A DNA stretch of 64,000 bases from Sphingobium indicum B90A (GTDB taxonomy: Bacteria > Pseudomonadota > Alphaproteobacteria > Sphingomonadales > Sphingomonadaceae): positions 186,001 to 250,000 of the forward strand of contig NZ_CP013070.1 in the NCBI RefSeq assembly GCF_000264945.2, read 5' to 3'. The notes beneath the pieces are model-generated. The model saw only the letters and a list, made by a program, of their open reading frames with translations, was not told where the DNA came from and ran no database searches. The translations under genes were made by a program, and so were the position numbers. How positions within the stretch are numbered: position 1 is the first letter of the stretch; every line of letters starts with the position of its first letter. This document shows, in pieces, positions 53,338 through 62,498 of this stretch.

Positions 53338-54468
53338 TCAGACCATCGCCATATGGTCGCGGTGGACCAGCACCGACCGGGGCAGGTGGCCCAGTAGCGT
53401 CGCGATGTCCTCGCTGCGCTTGCCCGCGATGCGCGCCGCTTCCTCGCTGTCATATTCGATGAGGCCGCGGGCGATCACCCGTCCGTCCTCCGCCAATATG
53501 TCGACCACGTCGCCGCGGGCGAAGATGCCCTCGACCCGTGCAACCCCAGCCGGGAGCAGGCTGTTGCCGCGGCCCAGCGCCGCCTCCGCCCCCGCATCGA
53601 CCACGATCCGCCCGCGCACCGTCAGGCGCCCGGCCAGCCAGCCCTTGCGCGCGCCCTTCGCCTGCGCGGCGAGGAAGATCGATCCTTTGCCGCCATCGGC
53701 CCAGTGCGAGAGGGGCGAATCCACCTTGCCGGAGATGATCGCCAGATGCGCGCCCGCCCCGGTGGCGATACGCGCCGCCTCGATCTTGGAGGTCATGCCC
53801 CCCGACCCCATGCCGGAGGCGGAACCGCCGTCCGCCATCCCCGCGATGCGCGCATCGATGCGCTCGATTGTCTCTATCAGCATGGCGTTCGCATCGACAT
53901 GCGGATTGGCGCTGTAAAGCCCGTCGACGTCGGACAGCAGCACAACCGCGTCAGCCCGTGCCGCCTGTCCGATACGCGCCGCCAGCCGGTCATTGTCGCC
54001 GAAGCGGATTTCCGCCGTGGCGACGCTGTCATTCTCGTTCACGACCGGCACGACGTCGAGCGCCATCAGCCGCTCCAGCGTGGCCGACGCGTTGAGGTAG
54101 CGGCGGCGATTTTCCAGATCGTCCAGCGTCACCAGCATCTGCGCGGCGGTGATGTCCCTTTCGTGGAGCAGGCTGGCCCAGCATTGCGACAGCGCGATCT
54201 GGCCGGTGGCGGCGGCCGCCTGAGCGTCTTCAAGGCTGCCGCGTCCGCCCTTGGGCAGCTTCAGCCTGCGGGCGCCGAGCGCGATGGCGCCGGAGGAGAC
54301 GATGATGATCTGTTGGCCCGCCTGCTTGCGCGCCGCGACGTCGGCCACCAGCGTGCGGAGCCAGGCTTCGCGCACCTCGCCCTGCGGATCGACGAGCAGG
54401 GCCGAGCCGATCTTGATGACCAGGCGGCGGATCTGGGAGGGGGGGAAACCGGAAAGGGAAGGGGTCAT
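53338..54468 (-). CDS. proB: Glutamate 5-kinase
   Basis: A 376-residue kinase that starts proline synthesis by phosphorylating glutamate. Amino-acid kinase core: VIKIGSALLVDPQG, VSSGAIALGARRL, ENDSVATAEIRFGDND, LLSDVDGLYSANP and GSGGMTSKIEAARIATG. The C-terminal PUA domain (about 275-370) is present, with LPAGVARVEGIFARGDVVDI. It lies downstream of obgE on the minus strand with an R3 repeat between them, in the common obgE-proB order. Confidence 0.96.
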   Translation of the reverse strand: MTPSLSGFPPSQIRRLVIKIGSALLVDPQGEVREAWLRTLVADVAARKQAGQQIIIVSSGAIALGARRLKLPKGGRGSLEDAQAAAATGQIALSQCWASLLHERDITAAQMLVTLDDLENRRRYLNASATLERLMALDVVPVVNENDSVATAEIRFGDNDRLAARIGQAARADAVVLLSDVDGLYSANPHVDANAMLIETIERIDARIAGMADGGSASGMGSGGMTSKIEAARIATGAGAHLAIISGKVDSPLSHWADGGKGSIFLAAQAKGARKGWLAGRLTVRGRIVVDAGAEAALGRGNSLLPAGVARVEGIFARGDVVDILAEDGRVIARGLIEYDSEEAARIAGKRSEDIATLLGHLPRSVLVHRDHMAMV

Positions 54469-54485
54469 GAAGCGGTCCGAATGCG

Positions 54486-54589
54486 CTCCTCCCCTGCAGG
54501 GGAGGCGTTGGGGTGAGGAGACAAGGCGGGGGAAGCCCTATCCGGCAAGCCCCCACCCCCGACCCCTCCCCTGAAGGGGAGGGGAGGAG
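54486..54589. repeat. Palindromic repeat, family R3 copy 2
   Basis: tcctcccctgcaggggagg and cccctcccctgaaggggagg arms, with ggcgttggggtgagg and agcccccacccccgacccc inside. It begins at the obgE stop and fills the obgE-proB gap, so it could end or trim the obgE message. Confidence 0.85.
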
Positions 54590-55681
54590 TTACAGTGGCG
54601 ACCACGGCTTCTCGTCTTCTTCTGTCCCATCCTCTTCCTCCCCGCCGGGCTGGTCCAGCAGCGGCAGCACCGCGTCCAGCAGGGCGGGCACGCCTTCGCC
54701 GGTCGCGCCGGAGATGATGAACACATCCTCCACCCCAGCCTCTTCCCGAAGCTGGCCGGCAATGTCCTCCATCAGTTCCGGCCCCAGCAGGTCGCCCTTG
54801 TTGAGCGCCACGATCTGCGGCTTTTCGTCCAGGCCGCCGCCATAGGCCGCCAGTTCGTCCTGCACGATGCGGAACTGTTCGACCGGGTCGTCGCCGGTCG
54901 CGTCGATCAGGTGCAGCAGCACGCGGCAGCGTTCGACATGGCCCAGGAAGCGGTCGCCGATGCCGGCGCCCTCGGCCGCGCCCTCGATCAGGCCCGGAAT
55001 GTCGGCCAGCACGAATTCCCGGTCGCGATGCAGCACCACGCCCAGTTGCGGCTTGGTGGTGGTGAAGGCATAGGCGCCCACCTTCGCCTTGGTGTTGGTG
55101 ACCTGGTTGATGAAGGTCGACTTGCCCGCATTGGGCATGCCCACCAGGCCGACGTCGGCCAGCAGCTTCAGCCGCAGCCACACCCACATTTCCTGCCCCG
55201 GCCAGCCCGTGCCATGCTGGCGCGGGGCGCGGTTTGTGCTGGTCTTGTAGGACAGGTTGCCGCGCCCGCCGTCGCCGCCGCGCAGCAGGACGATGCGCTG
55301 CCCGACCTGCGTGAAGTCGGCGAGCAGTTCCTGCTCATATTCCATCGTGCCGTCCTCATCCTCCGTCCCCTCTATGGGCGTGGGATCGGACAGGATCTGC
55401 GTGCCCACCGGCACCTTGATGACCAGGTCTTCGCCGCCGGCGCCATAGCGGTTCTTGCCCGCGCCGGGCATGCCGCGCTGCGCCTTGAAATGCTGGGTGT
55501 AGCGGAAGTCGATCAGGGTGTTCAGCCCGGCCACCGCCTCGAAGATGATGTCGCCGCCCTTGCCGCCGTTGCCGCCGTCCGGGCCGCCATATTCGACATA
55601 TTTTTCCCGCCGGAAACTGACCGCGCCGGGACCGCCCCAGCCGGACTTGATGTAAATCTTCGCTTGATCAAGAAAATGCAT
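54590..55681 (-). CDS. obgE: GTPase ObgE/CgtA
   Basis: A 363-residue Obg-family GTPase. Obg fold at the N-terminus with GGPGAVSFRREKYVEYGGPDGGNGGKGG and the glycine-rich LRGGDGGRGNLSYKTS. G domain: DVGLVGMPNAGKSTFINQV, ADIPGLIEGAAEG, NKGDLLG and ISGATGEGV. The C-terminal tail is short and acidic (EEEDGTEEDEKPW). It aids 50S assembly and growth control at the ribosome. It follows rpmA and rplU on the same strand. Confidence 0.97.
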   Translation of the reverse strand: MHFLDQAKIYIKSGWGGPGAVSFRREKYVEYGGPDGGNGGKGGDIIFEAVAGLNTLIDFRYTQHFKAQRGMPGAGKNRYGAGGEDLVIKVPVGTQILSDPTPIEGTEDEDGTMEYEQELLADFTQVGQRIVLLRGGDGGRGNLSYKTSTNRAPRQHGTGWPGQEMWVWLRLKLLADVGLVGMPNAGKSTFINQVTNTKAKVGAYAFTTTKPQLGVVLHRDREFVLADIPGLIEGAAEGAGIGDRFLGHVERCRVLLHLIDATGDDPVEQFRIVQDELAAYGGGLDEKPQIVALNKGDLLGPELMEDIAGQLREEAGVEDVFIISGATGEGVPALLDAVLPLLDQPGGEEEDGTEEDEKPWSPL

Positions 55682-55804
55682 CGCGCGCCCATAGCGGTTT
55701 ATGCGGCGGAATTAAACAGGCGCGCCGCAAAAGCGGCCGCTTCTTCCGAAACGCGGCGGGGGCGGGGGAAGGCGGCCCGGCGCCGCCCTCCCCGGTCGCG
55801 GGGT

Positions 55805-56395
55805 TCAGGCCGCCAGAGCCGGCAGCGAATCCCCGTAAAGATCGGCGGACGAATCCGCCGTCATGGGGATCGCGCCCTCTTCTCCAGGGGCGCCTTCCTC
55901 GAAGACCAGGCAATCCGCCGCCGCGCCCCGGCCCAGGCTGAAGCGGCGTTCGATGCGGCCCGTGTCGCGGAAGCCGAGCTTGCGCAGGACGTTGCCGGAC
56001 GCGGGATTGTCCGCGAAATGGGCGGCGCGCACGTCGCGTATGCCCAAGGCGCGGGCCATGTGCATGACGGCGCCCGCCGCTTCGGTGGCGAAGCCGAGTC
56101 CCCAATAGGGGCGGGCGATCCAATAGCCCAGTTCCACCCTGCCGTCATCCGCCGCATGGAGGCCGCAGCCGCCCACCAGGCGCGGCGCGCCCTTGGTGCG
56201 GGTGAAGGCGAGCAGGCTGGGCAGGCGCGCGTCCTGCGGCTGGGCCAGGAACGCCTGCGCATCGGCCCGGTCGTAGGCGGCCGGCGCGCGGGTCAGGTTG
56301 CGCAGCACGGCCGCATCGCCGATCGCGTCGGCAAGGGCCGGCGCGTCTTCCATCCAGCCGGGCCGCAGCAACAGGCGGGGGGTACGGGCGAACAT
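55805..56395 (-). CDS. GNAT family acetyltransferase (RimJ/RimL type)
   Basis: A 196-residue acetyltransferase. It opens RTPRLLLRPGWMEDAPALADAI, typical of RimJ/RimL-like proteins, and has LVGGCGLHAADDGRVELGYWIARPYWGLGFATEAAGAVMHMA, where YWGLGFATEA is the acetyl-CoA loop. RAAHFADNPASGNVLRKLGFRDTG is motif B. The target could be a ribosomal N-terminus or a small amine. ggaga precedes the ATG. It lies between rpmA and obgE on the same strand. Confidence 0.9.
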   Translation of the reverse strand: MFARTPRLLLRPGWMEDAPALADAIGDAAVLRNLTRAPAAYDRADAQAFLAQPQDARLPSLLAFTRTKGAPRLVGGCGLHAADDGRVELGYWIARPYWGLGFATEAAGAVMHMARALGIRDVRAAHFADNPASGNVLRKLGFRDTGRIERRFSLGRGAAADCLVFEEGAPGEEGAIPMTADSSADLYGDSLPALAA

Positions 56396-56550
56396 CGAAA
56401 GTCTCCTAATCTCCTGCGCGCCAATGACCGCGAAAAGTTACGGCATGACGACTATCTTCTCTGGCTGGGCCCCGCCCGCATGACGCGTGAGAAAGGCGGG
56501 GGTTCCAGCGGCCTGAGGGAAATTCAGGGGAGACGCCCTTCGACGCGAAA

Positions 56551-56579
56551 AAGGGGCGCTCCCGGAGGGGGCGCCCCTT
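56551..56579 (-). terminator. Terminator of the rplU-rpmA unit
   Basis: aaggggcgctcc / ggggcgcccctt stem with a short loop and one weak pair, 90 bp past the rpmA stop. On the minus strand it ends ccccttttt, consistent with an intrinsic terminator. Confidence 0.8.
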
Positions 56580-56668
56580 GTTTCCCTCGAACCCTGGCGG
56601 TGGCCGAAAAGCCGTTCCGCCAGGAGGATCGCCCCGTTTGCGTGGGACGATCCGTCATCGATCGTCCG

Positions 56669-56938
56669 TTATTCGGCTGCTTCGGCCATGGCGTCGACCG
56701 ATACATATTTGCGGCCGAGCTTGCCGGTGTGGAATACCACGCGGCCTTCGCCCAGCGCGAACAGCGTATGGTCCTTGCCCATGCCGACATTGCGGCCCGG
56801 ATAGACGCGGGTGCCGCGCTGGCGAATGATGATGTTGCCGCCGATCACTTCCTGACCGCCGAACTTCTTAACGCCAAGGCGCTTCGATTCCGAATCGCGA
56901 CCGTTGCGCGACGAACCGCCAGCTTTCTTATGTGCCAT
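56669..56938 (-). CDS. rpmA: 50S ribosomal protein L27
   Basis: An 89-residue bL27. It starts [22 protein letters not shown], with no processed N-terminal extension, and goes on [29 protein letters not shown]. The lysine-rich tail reaches into the peptidyl transferase centre. It follows rplU on the minus strand, in the standard rplU-rpmA order. Confidence 0.98.
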   Translation of the reverse strand: MAHKKAGGSSRNGRDSESKRLGVKKFGGQEVIGGNIIIRQRGTRVYPGRNVGMGKDHTLFALGEGRVVFHTGKLGRKYVSVDAMAEAAE

Positions 56939-56968
56939 GACTCAAACTCCTCGTGACTTTGCTGCGGC

Positions 56969-57265
56969 TCAGGCGATCGACACGATCTTGAGGATCGTGT
57001 GATTCTGGCGGTGGCCGTTGCGGCGGCGATAATTGTGCCGGCGGCGCTTCTTGAAGACGATGACCTTCTCGCCCTTCGCCTGCGCGACGATTTCGGCGGC
57101 GACGGTCAGCTTGGCCGCGTCCTTCACGTCGCTGCCTTCGCCGGCGAACAGGACGTCATCCAGCGTCACCTTGTCGCCGGCCTCTCCGGCCAGCTTCTCG
57201 ACGACGATCTTGTCTCCGGCGGCGACGCGATACTGCTTGCCGCCCGTGCGCACGACTGCGAACAT
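56969..57265 (-). CDS. rplU: 50S ribosomal protein L21
   Basis: A 98-residue bL21 that binds 23S rRNA. Start at 57265 ([19 protein letters not shown]) is the usual one; the frame is open 17 codons further upstream. [24 protein letters not shown] is the basic RNA-binding part. The next gene is rpmA, 30 bp downstream. Confidence 0.97.
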   Translation of the reverse strand: MFAVVRTGGKQYRVAAGDKIVVEKLAGEAGDKVTLDDVLFAGEGSDVKDAAKLTVAAEIVAQAKGEKVIVFKKRRRHNYRRRNGHRQNHTILKIVSIA

Positions 57266-57464
57266 GGCTCTTCTCTTCTCGTTCAAATCTGCTTTACGCA
57301 GATCGTCGAGGGACAATGCCCTGTTGGACCCGCGCGGGAATGTGGCCCGCTACTGGAATGACTCGCCGATGTCAACCGGCAAGCGCGGCATTCGGGGCTG
57401 GTTTTTGGCCTTGTCCGACCCTATCCTGGCGCGGCGAAGGGCCAGCAAAGGGACAATATCACGG

Positions 57465-57863
57465 ATGACGCCAGCGCCGTACAGGAAGGACACCTTGGCC
57501 GGCCGGCTGCCGTTCATCCTGACCCTGTGGCTGTCGCTGGGCGTGGCCCTGCTGAGCGCGCTCGTGCCCCTGGGGCCGCCGTCCAGCCGGTTCACCGGCT
57601 CCGCCTTCAATCCGGCCACCACCGGCGTGGTGCTGAAGGCCCGCGCCCATGCGACCCCCCTCACCGTGCAGGCCATGGAGCCGGATGGCGATGGGCGCTC
57701 GCCGTTGCCGGCGCTCGCCGCGGGCGGGCCGGTGGCCATAGCGATGCTGCCGGGCGCAATCCCGCTGCGCCCCGGCGACCGATTCTCGCCCTCCTTGGTT
57801 TCTTTCCCGTCCTTTCACCTGCTGTCCCGCCAGCGGGCGCGGGCGCCGCCGGCCCTTTCCTGA
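57465..57863 (+). CDS. Unknown protein with an N-terminal membrane segment
   Basis: A 132-residue predicted protein that I do not recognise. A basic start is followed by a hydrophobic segment (LPFILTLWLSLGVALLSALVPLG), probably a membrane anchor or signal. The rest is Pro/Ala/Gly-rich with no known motif, and the last ~30 residues are basic (LLSRQRARAPPALS). An ATG after cacgg is the only support for the start; no strong Shine-Dalgarno is seen. A hairpin lies just past its stop. It may be a short conserved gene or a non-coding stretch. Confidence 0.45.
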   Translation: MTPAPYRKDTLAGRLPFILTLWLSLGVALLSALVPLGPPSSRFTGSAFNPATTGVVLKARAHATPLTVQAMEPDGDGRSPLPALAAGGPVAIAMLPGAIPLRPGDRFSPSLVSFPSFHLLSRQRARAPPALS

Positions 57864-57902
57864 CGCATCAGGGCGGCCGTTTTAAGGCCGCCGTCAGGAA
57901 AA
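57856..57902 (+). promoter_or_regulatory. Hairpin upstream of the 45-residue peptide gene
   Basis: Outer stem tttcctgac / gtcaggaaa (9 bp) and inner stem ggcggcc / ggccgcc (7 bp) around gttttaa. Its 3' end runs into aaaaggag, the Shine-Dalgarno of the next small gene, so it could hide or expose that site, or end the previous message. Confidence 0.6.
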
Positions 57903-57914
57903 AGGAGCCTCTTC

Positions 57915-58052
57915 ATGACCCGCAGAAGATCGCGACGCGGCGGCACGGGGCCGTCCCGCCGTCCGCCATGGTGGTTCATGCCGGCCGTCATGGCGGGACT
58001 GGGCGCGGCCGGCGCGCTGTTGTCGGCGGCGATGCTGACCGTCGCTGAATGA
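57915..58052 (+). CDS. 45-residue single-span membrane peptide
   Basis: A short gene with a strong Shine-Dalgarno (aaaggag) 8 bases before the ATG. The product has a basic start (TRRRSRRGGTGPSRRPPWW) and one membrane helix (FMPAVMAGLGAAGALLSAAML), ending TVAE. The positive N-terminus suggests the C-terminus is outside. It lies 59 bp before the KefB-like antiporter gene, between two hairpins. It may regulate or bind the antiporter, or be a leader peptide; both are inference. Confidence 0.65.
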   Translation: MTRRRSRRGGTGPSRRPPWWFMPAVMAGLGAAGALLSAAMLTVAE

Positions 58053-58062
58053 ATAGGATATG

Positions 58063-58093
58063 CTGCCGATGGAGGGCGTTCCTCCATCGGCAG
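58063..58093 (+). promoter_or_regulatory. 13-bp hairpin in the leader of the KefB-like gene
   Basis: A perfect inverted repeat ctgccgatggagg / cctccatcggcag with loop gcgtt, 11 bp past the small peptide stop and 18 bp before the antiporter start. No T run follows, so a regulatory or RNA-stability role is likelier than termination. Confidence 0.65.
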
Positions 58094-58110
58094 CCAGGGA
58101 AAGACACTCC

Positions 58111-59769
58111 ATGCCCCATCACACGCCCCTGATCGGAACGATCGTCGCGGGCCTTGTCGTTGCCTTCGTCATGGGCGCCATCGCCCATCGCCTGAAATTG
58201 TCGCCGCTGGTCGGCTATCTGATCGCTGGAATCATGGTCGGGCCGTTCACGCCGGGCTTCGTCGCCAATGCCAGCCTGGCCAATGAACTGGCGGAAATCG
58301 GCGTCATATTGCTGATGTTCGGCGTCGGCCTGCATTTTTCGCTGCGCGACCTTCTGTCGGTGAAGAATATCGCGGTGCCCGGCGCCCTCGGCCAGATCGC
58401 GGTGGCGACGCTGATGGGCATGGGCCTGGCCTATTATATGGGCTGGCCGTTGATGGGCGGGCTGGTCTTCGGCCTGGCGCTGTCGGTGGCGAGCACGGTT
58501 GTCCTGCTGCGCGCCTTGCAGGGGGCGGATCTGGTTGAAACGCGCCGGGGCAGGATCGCCGTGGGATGGCTGATCGTCGAGGATCTGGTGATGGTGCTGG
58601 CGCTGGTGCTGTTGCCCGCGCTGGCCGGGGTGATGAACAATGCCGATGCGGGGGCCGATGCGGGGGCCGGAGCGGGGGCCGGTGCCTTGCTCGCGCCGCT
58701 GCTGGGCACGCTGCTCAAGGTCGCGGGCTTTGTCGCGCTGATGCTGGTGGTCGGCCGCCGCGTCATTCCCTGGGCGCTGCACTGGGTCGTGCATAGCGGA
58801 TCGCGCGAGCTGTTCCGCCTGGCCGTGCTGGCGATAGCGCTGGGCGTGGCCTTTGGCGCGGCGGTGGCGTTCGACGTGTCCTTCGCGCTGGGGGCGTTCT
58901 TCGCCGGCATGATTTTGGGCGAGACGCCGCTCAGCCGCCGCGCCACGGAGGAGACGTTGCCGTTGCGCGACGCCTTCGCGGTGCTGTTCTTCGTTTCGGT
59001 CGGCATGCTGTTCAATCCGGCGGTGCTGGTCGAACAACCGCTGCCGCTGCTGGCCACGGTGGCGATCATCATCATCGGCAAGTCCATCGCCGCCTTCGCC
59101 ATCGTCCGCGCCTTCGGCCATCCCGGCGACACGGCGCTGACCATCGCGGCCAGCCTGGCGCAGATCGGCGAATTTTCCTTCATCCTGGCATCCTTGGGGA
59201 CGGGATTGGGCGTGCTGCCCGCCGAAGGGCGCGACCTGATCCTTGCCGGCGCGATCGTGTCGATCTTCCTCAATCCGCTGATCTTCTCCCTCATCGTGCG
59301 CGGGCACAAGCAGGAGGAGGTCGAGGAAGAGGCAGAGGCGCAGAAGGCCAGGGCCAAGCCGCGCATCGGCCATGTCATCCTGGTCGGCTATGGCCGGGTG
59401 GGCAAGCTGATCGCGGATCGGCTGGCGGAAAAGGGCGCGCATTTGGTGGTGATCGAAGCGGACTCCGACCGGGCGGAGGAGGCGGAGGAGACCGGCCTCA
59501 CCGTCGTGCGCGGCAGCGCGCTGGAGGACCGGCATCTGCGGGCGGCCGGCATAAGCGAGGCTCGGCGCCTGCTGATCGCCGTGCCCGAAGGGTTCGAGGG
59601 CGGCGCGATCCACGAACATGCGCGCCATTTGAACCCCGACCTCCAGGTCATCGCCCGCGCCCATTCCGATGCGGAGGTCAGGCATCTGGAGGGGCTGGGC
59701 GTGCCCCATGTCGTGATGGGGGAACGGGAACTGGCGGCGCGGATGCTGGCCCTTTGCGGGGCGGGCTAG
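58111..59769 (+). CDS. KefB-like monovalent cation:proton antiporter with RCK domain
   Basis: A 552-residue CPA2 antiporter, similar in layout to E. coli YbaL. The membrane part (about 1-395) has twelve to thirteen segments, with LKLSPLVGYLIAGIMVGPF and LALSVASTVVLLRALQ. The cytosolic RCK_N domain begins at about 412 with HVILVGYGRVGKLIADRLAEKGAHLVVIE. It probably exchanges K+ or Na+ for H+ under nucleotide control. Start at 58111 after gggaaag; 58060 is also open. A 45-residue peptide gene and a hairpin precede it. Confidence 0.92.
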   Translation: MPHHTPLIGTIVAGLVVAFVMGAIAHRLKLSPLVGYLIAGIMVGPFTPGFVANASLANELAEIGVILLMFGVGLHFSLRDLLSVKNIAVPGALGQIAVATLMGMGLAYYMGWPLMGGLVFGLALSVASTVVLLRALQGADLVETRRGRIAVGWLIVEDLVMVLALVLLPALAGVMNNADAGADAGAGAGAGALLAPLLGTLLKVAGFVALMLVVGRRVIPWALHWVVHSGSRELFRLAVLAIALGVAFGAAVAFDVSFALGAFFAGMILGETPLSRRATEETLPLRDAFAVLFFVSVGMLFNPAVLVEQPLPLLATVAIIIIGKSIAAFAIVRAFGHPGDTALTIAASLAQIGEFSFILASLGTGLGVLPAEGRDLILAGAIVSIFLNPLIFSLIVRGHKQEEVEEEAEAQKARAKPRIGHVILVGYGRVGKLIADRLAEKGAHLVVIEADSDRAEEAEETGLTVVRGSALEDRHLRAAGISEARRLLIAVPEGFEGGAIHEHARHLNPDLQVIARAHSDAEVRHLEGLGVPHVVMGERELAARMLALCGAG

Positions 59770-59777
59770 TCAGGAGT

Positions 59778-59808
59778 AAGGGCCGCTCCGTCGAAGGGCG
59801 GCCCTTTC
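59778..59808 (+). terminator. Terminator after the KefB-like antiporter
   Basis: aagggccgc / gcggccctt stem with loop around tccgtcgaag, 9 bp past the antiporter stop, ending in tttcctgtt. It lies against the 3' end of the convergent helicase. Confidence 0.75.
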
Positions 59809-59811
59809 CTG

Positions 59812-61542
59812 TTATCGGGGCTTGCGCGGACCGGGCCGCCTGGGGCCGCCCTTGAACGGGCGGGGGCTGTGCGCGGGCGGGCGGGGGCCGCGATCATTGG
59901 GGCGGCCCTTGCCGTGGCGGTTTTCGCGGGCGGCTTCGCGGGGCGTGCCCTCGACCTGCTCGAAGGCGATGTCCGCGCCCTCGTCATTGGCCTCTCCGGT
60001 CCGCTTCACCGAACCGATGAAGCGCGATACGATGGCGCGGGGGATTTCGAACAGGGTCTCGTTTGCGGCGATGCGGATCGCGCCGATGTCCTGCCGCGAC
60101 ACATGGCCGCGACGGCAGATCAGCGGCAATATCCAGCGCGGGTCGGCGTTCTGGCGGCGGCCGATGTCCATGCGGAACCAGACCGTGTCCTCGAAGCCGG
60201 GGCGCGGCCCGTCGCGGCGTTGCGGGGCTTCGCTGGCGTCCAGCAGTTCCTCCGGCGCGGGGAGGGCGGCGCGGGCGCTCCTCACCAGCATGGCGGCGAT
60301 TTCCTTGGCCGATTTCGCCTCCAGCAGTTCGGCGCCCAGCGCCCAGTCCTGCTCGTCGAGGTCGGCGCGTTCCATCAGTTTCTCGCGCAGGCGGGCATTG
60401 TCCTGTTCCTGGATCGCTTCCTTGCTGGGCGGGGTGCCCCATTCGACCGGGATCTTCGCGCCGCGCAGCATGGATTCGACCCGGCGGCGGCGGGGATAGG
60501 GGACGATGAGGACCGCCGTGCCCTTCTTGCCTGCGCGGCCGGTGCGGCCGGAGCGGTGCTGCATCGTCTCCGCGTCGCGGGGCAGTTCGACATGGACGAC
60601 AAGGCTGAGATTGGGGAGGTCGATGCCCCGCGCCGCCACGTCGGTCGCGACGCAGACGCGGGCGCGGCGGTCGCGCAGCGCTTGGAGGGCATGGTTGCGT
60701 TCATTCTGGCTATGCTCCCCCGACAGCGCCACCGCCGCGAAGCCGCGCTCGGTCAAGCTGGCGTGGAGGTGGCGGACATTGTCGCGGGTGGCGCAGAAGA
60801 GGATCGCCGTCTCCGCCTCATGATAGCGCAGCAGGTTGACCACGGCATTTTCGATGTCGGCGGGGGCGACGGTCACGGCCTGATAGCTGATGTCGCCATG
60901 GCCGCGCTCATCGCTGACGGTGGAGATGCGCAGCGCGTCCTTCTGGTAGCGCTTGGCGAGCGCCACGATCGGCTTGGGCATGGTGGCGGAGAAGAGGAGG
61001 GTGCGGCGGCCTTCGGGCGCGCCGTCGAGAATTTCCTCCAGATCCTCGCGGAAGCCCATGTCGAGCATCTCGTCGGCTTCGTCCAGCACGACGGTCTTGA
61101 GGCCGGAAAGGTCGAGCGCGCCGCGTTCCAGATGGTCGCGCAGGCGGCCCGGCGTGCCGACGACGATATGCGCGCCGTGGCTGAGAGCGCGGCGTTCCTT
61201 GGCGGCGTCCATGCCGCCGACGCAGGTGGCGATGCGGGCGCGGGCCTCGCCATAGAGCCATTCCAGTTCGCGGGCGACCTGCAGCGCCAGTTCGCGGGTC
61301 GGGGCGATGGCGAGGGCGAGCGGCAGGCCGGGAGCGGGGAGGCGGCTGGCGTCGCCCAGAAGTTCCTTCGCCATGGCCAGGCCGAAGGCGACGGTCTTGC
61401 CGGAGCCGGTCTGGGCCGAGACGATGAGGTCGCGGCCTTCGGCTTCCGGCTGGGTGACTTGGGCCTGGACGGGGGTCAGGCTTTCATAGCCCTTTCGCGT
61501 CAGGGCGCCGGACAGGAGAGGGGGGAGGTGTTCGAAAGACAT
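59812..61542 (-). CDS. DEAD-box RNA helicase with C-terminal RNA-binding domain
   Basis: A 576-residue DEAD-box helicase. Q motif LTRKGYESLTPVQ, Walker A AQTGSGKTVAFG, VLDEADEMLDMGF, FSATM, and HRSGRTGRAGKKG. The C-terminal part has a DbpA-like RNA-binding domain (WFRMDIGRRQNADPRWILPLI) and a basic Gly/Arg/Pro tail. It fits DbpA/CshA/DeaD-type factors in ribosome assembly or cold RNA metabolism. Start at 61542 (FEHLPPLLS); Mets at 61554 and 61575 are also in frame. It is convergent with the antiporter. Confidence 0.93.
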   Translation of the reverse strand: MSFEHLPPLLSGALTRKGYESLTPVQAQVTQPEAEGRDLIVSAQTGSGKTVAFGLAMAKELLGDASRLPAPGLPLALAIAPTRELALQVARELEWLYGEARARIATCVGGMDAAKERRALSHGAHIVVGTPGRLRDHLERGALDLSGLKTVVLDEADEMLDMGFREDLEEILDGAPEGRRTLLFSATMPKPIVALAKRYQKDALRISTVSDERGHGDISYQAVTVAPADIENAVVNLLRYHEAETAILFCATRDNVRHLHASLTERGFAAVALSGEHSQNERNHALQALRDRRARVCVATDVAARGIDLPNLSLVVHVELPRDAETMQHRSGRTGRAGKKGTAVLIVPYPRRRRVESMLRGAKIPVEWGTPPSKEAIQEQDNARLREKLMERADLDEQDWALGAELLEAKSAKEIAAMLVRSARAALPAPEELLDASEAPQRRDGPRPGFEDTVWFRMDIGRRQNADPRWILPLICRRGHVSRQDIGAIRIAANETLFEIPRAIVSRFIGSVKRTGEANDEGADIAFEQVEGTPREAARENRHGKGRPNDRGPRPPAHSPRPFKGGPRRPGPRKPR

Positions 61543-61693
61543 TCTATTTTCCATCGGTAAAAGGCGACCCGCCATTCCCGACGGATACGAAGGTGACCTC
61601 AATGCGCTCCGGGGGTTTTTGGAGCCGGGGTGCAAGGTCATGCGCCCCGAAGTTCACACCGTTGTTGGGGGTGTCCCCGGCGGTGTTTGGAAA

Positions 61694-61725
61694 TGCTGTG
61701 CTCCTGCGAAGGCAGGAGCACAGCA
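61694..61725. repeat. Perfect palindromic unit of family R5
   Basis: tgctgtgctcctgcgaaggc and its complement form a continuous 32-base near-perfect palindrome. It is a single arm of R5 rather than a full pair. It lies between rplA and the DEAD-box gene. Confidence 0.85.
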
Positions 61726-61741
61726 TAGCATAAAAAGCGAA

Positions 61742-61772
61742 AGCCTCCTTCCCCATGTGGAGGAAGGAGGCT
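61742..61772 (-). terminator. Terminator after rplA
   Basis: agcctccttcc / ggaaggaggct stem with a 9-base loop, 24 bp past the rplA stop, followed on the minus strand by ttcgcttttt. This ends the secE-nusG-rplK-rplA unit or at least a part of it. Confidence 0.85.
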
Positions 61773-61795
61773 CCCCTATCTGTTTGTGCGTCGGA

Positions 61796-62494
61796 TCAGA
61801 CCGAGGCGACTTCCGCCACGTCGACCTTCACGCCCGGACCCATGGAGGAGGACAGGGCGATCTTGCGGACATATTTGCCCTTCGAACCCGACGGCTTCGC
61901 CTTGACGATGGCGTCGACGAAGGCGTCGAAATTCTTGCGCAGGTCTTCGGCCGAGAAGCTGGCCTTGCCGAGGCCGGCGTGGATGATGCCCGCCTTTTCG
62001 ACGCGGAATTCGATCTGGCCGCCCTTGGCTGCCTTGACCGCTTCGGCGACGTTCGGGGTGACCGTGCCCAGCTTCGGGTTCGGCATCAGGCCCTTGGGAC
62101 CCAGAACCTTGCCGAGGCGGCCGACCAGGCCCATCATGTCGGGGGTGGCGATCACGCGCTGGAAGTCGATATTGCCCGCCTGGATCGATTCCAGCAGGTC
62201 TTCGGCGCCCACCACGTCGGCGCCGGCGGCGGTCGCGGCTTCAGCCTTGTCGCCGCGGGCGAACACGGCGACGCGGACGTCCTTGCCGGTGCCGGCCGGA
62301 AGCGTGACGACGCCACGGACCATCTGGTCGGCGTGACGCGGATCGACGCCCAGGTTGATCGCGATTTCGACGCTTTCGTCGAACTTGGCGGTCGCGTGGG
62401 TCTTGATCAGGCCCAGCGCCTCGTCGACGCCGTGCAGCTTTTCCTTGTCGATGGCGGCGGCCAGAACTTTGGCCTTCTTCGTCAGCTTTGCCAT
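61796..62494 (-). CDS. rplA: 50S ribosomal protein L1
   Basis: A 232-residue uL1, the L1-stalk protein and a translational repressor of its own operon in many bacteria. Visible: [76 protein letters not shown]. It follows rplK with a short gap, in the standard order. A strong hairpin follows its stop. Confidence 0.98.
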   Translation of the reverse strand: MAKLTKKAKVLAAAIDKEKLHGVDEALGLIKTHATAKFDESVEIAINLGVDPRHADQMVRGVVTLPAGTGKDVRVAVFARGDKAEAATAAGADVVGAEDLLESIQAGNIDFQRVIATPDMMGLVGRLGKVLGPKGLMPNPKLGTVTPNVAEAVKAAKGGQIEFRVEKAGIIHAGLGKASFSAEDLRKNFDAFVDAIVKAKPSGSKGKYVRKIALSSSMGPGVKVDVAEVASV

Positions 62495-62498
62495 GCTC

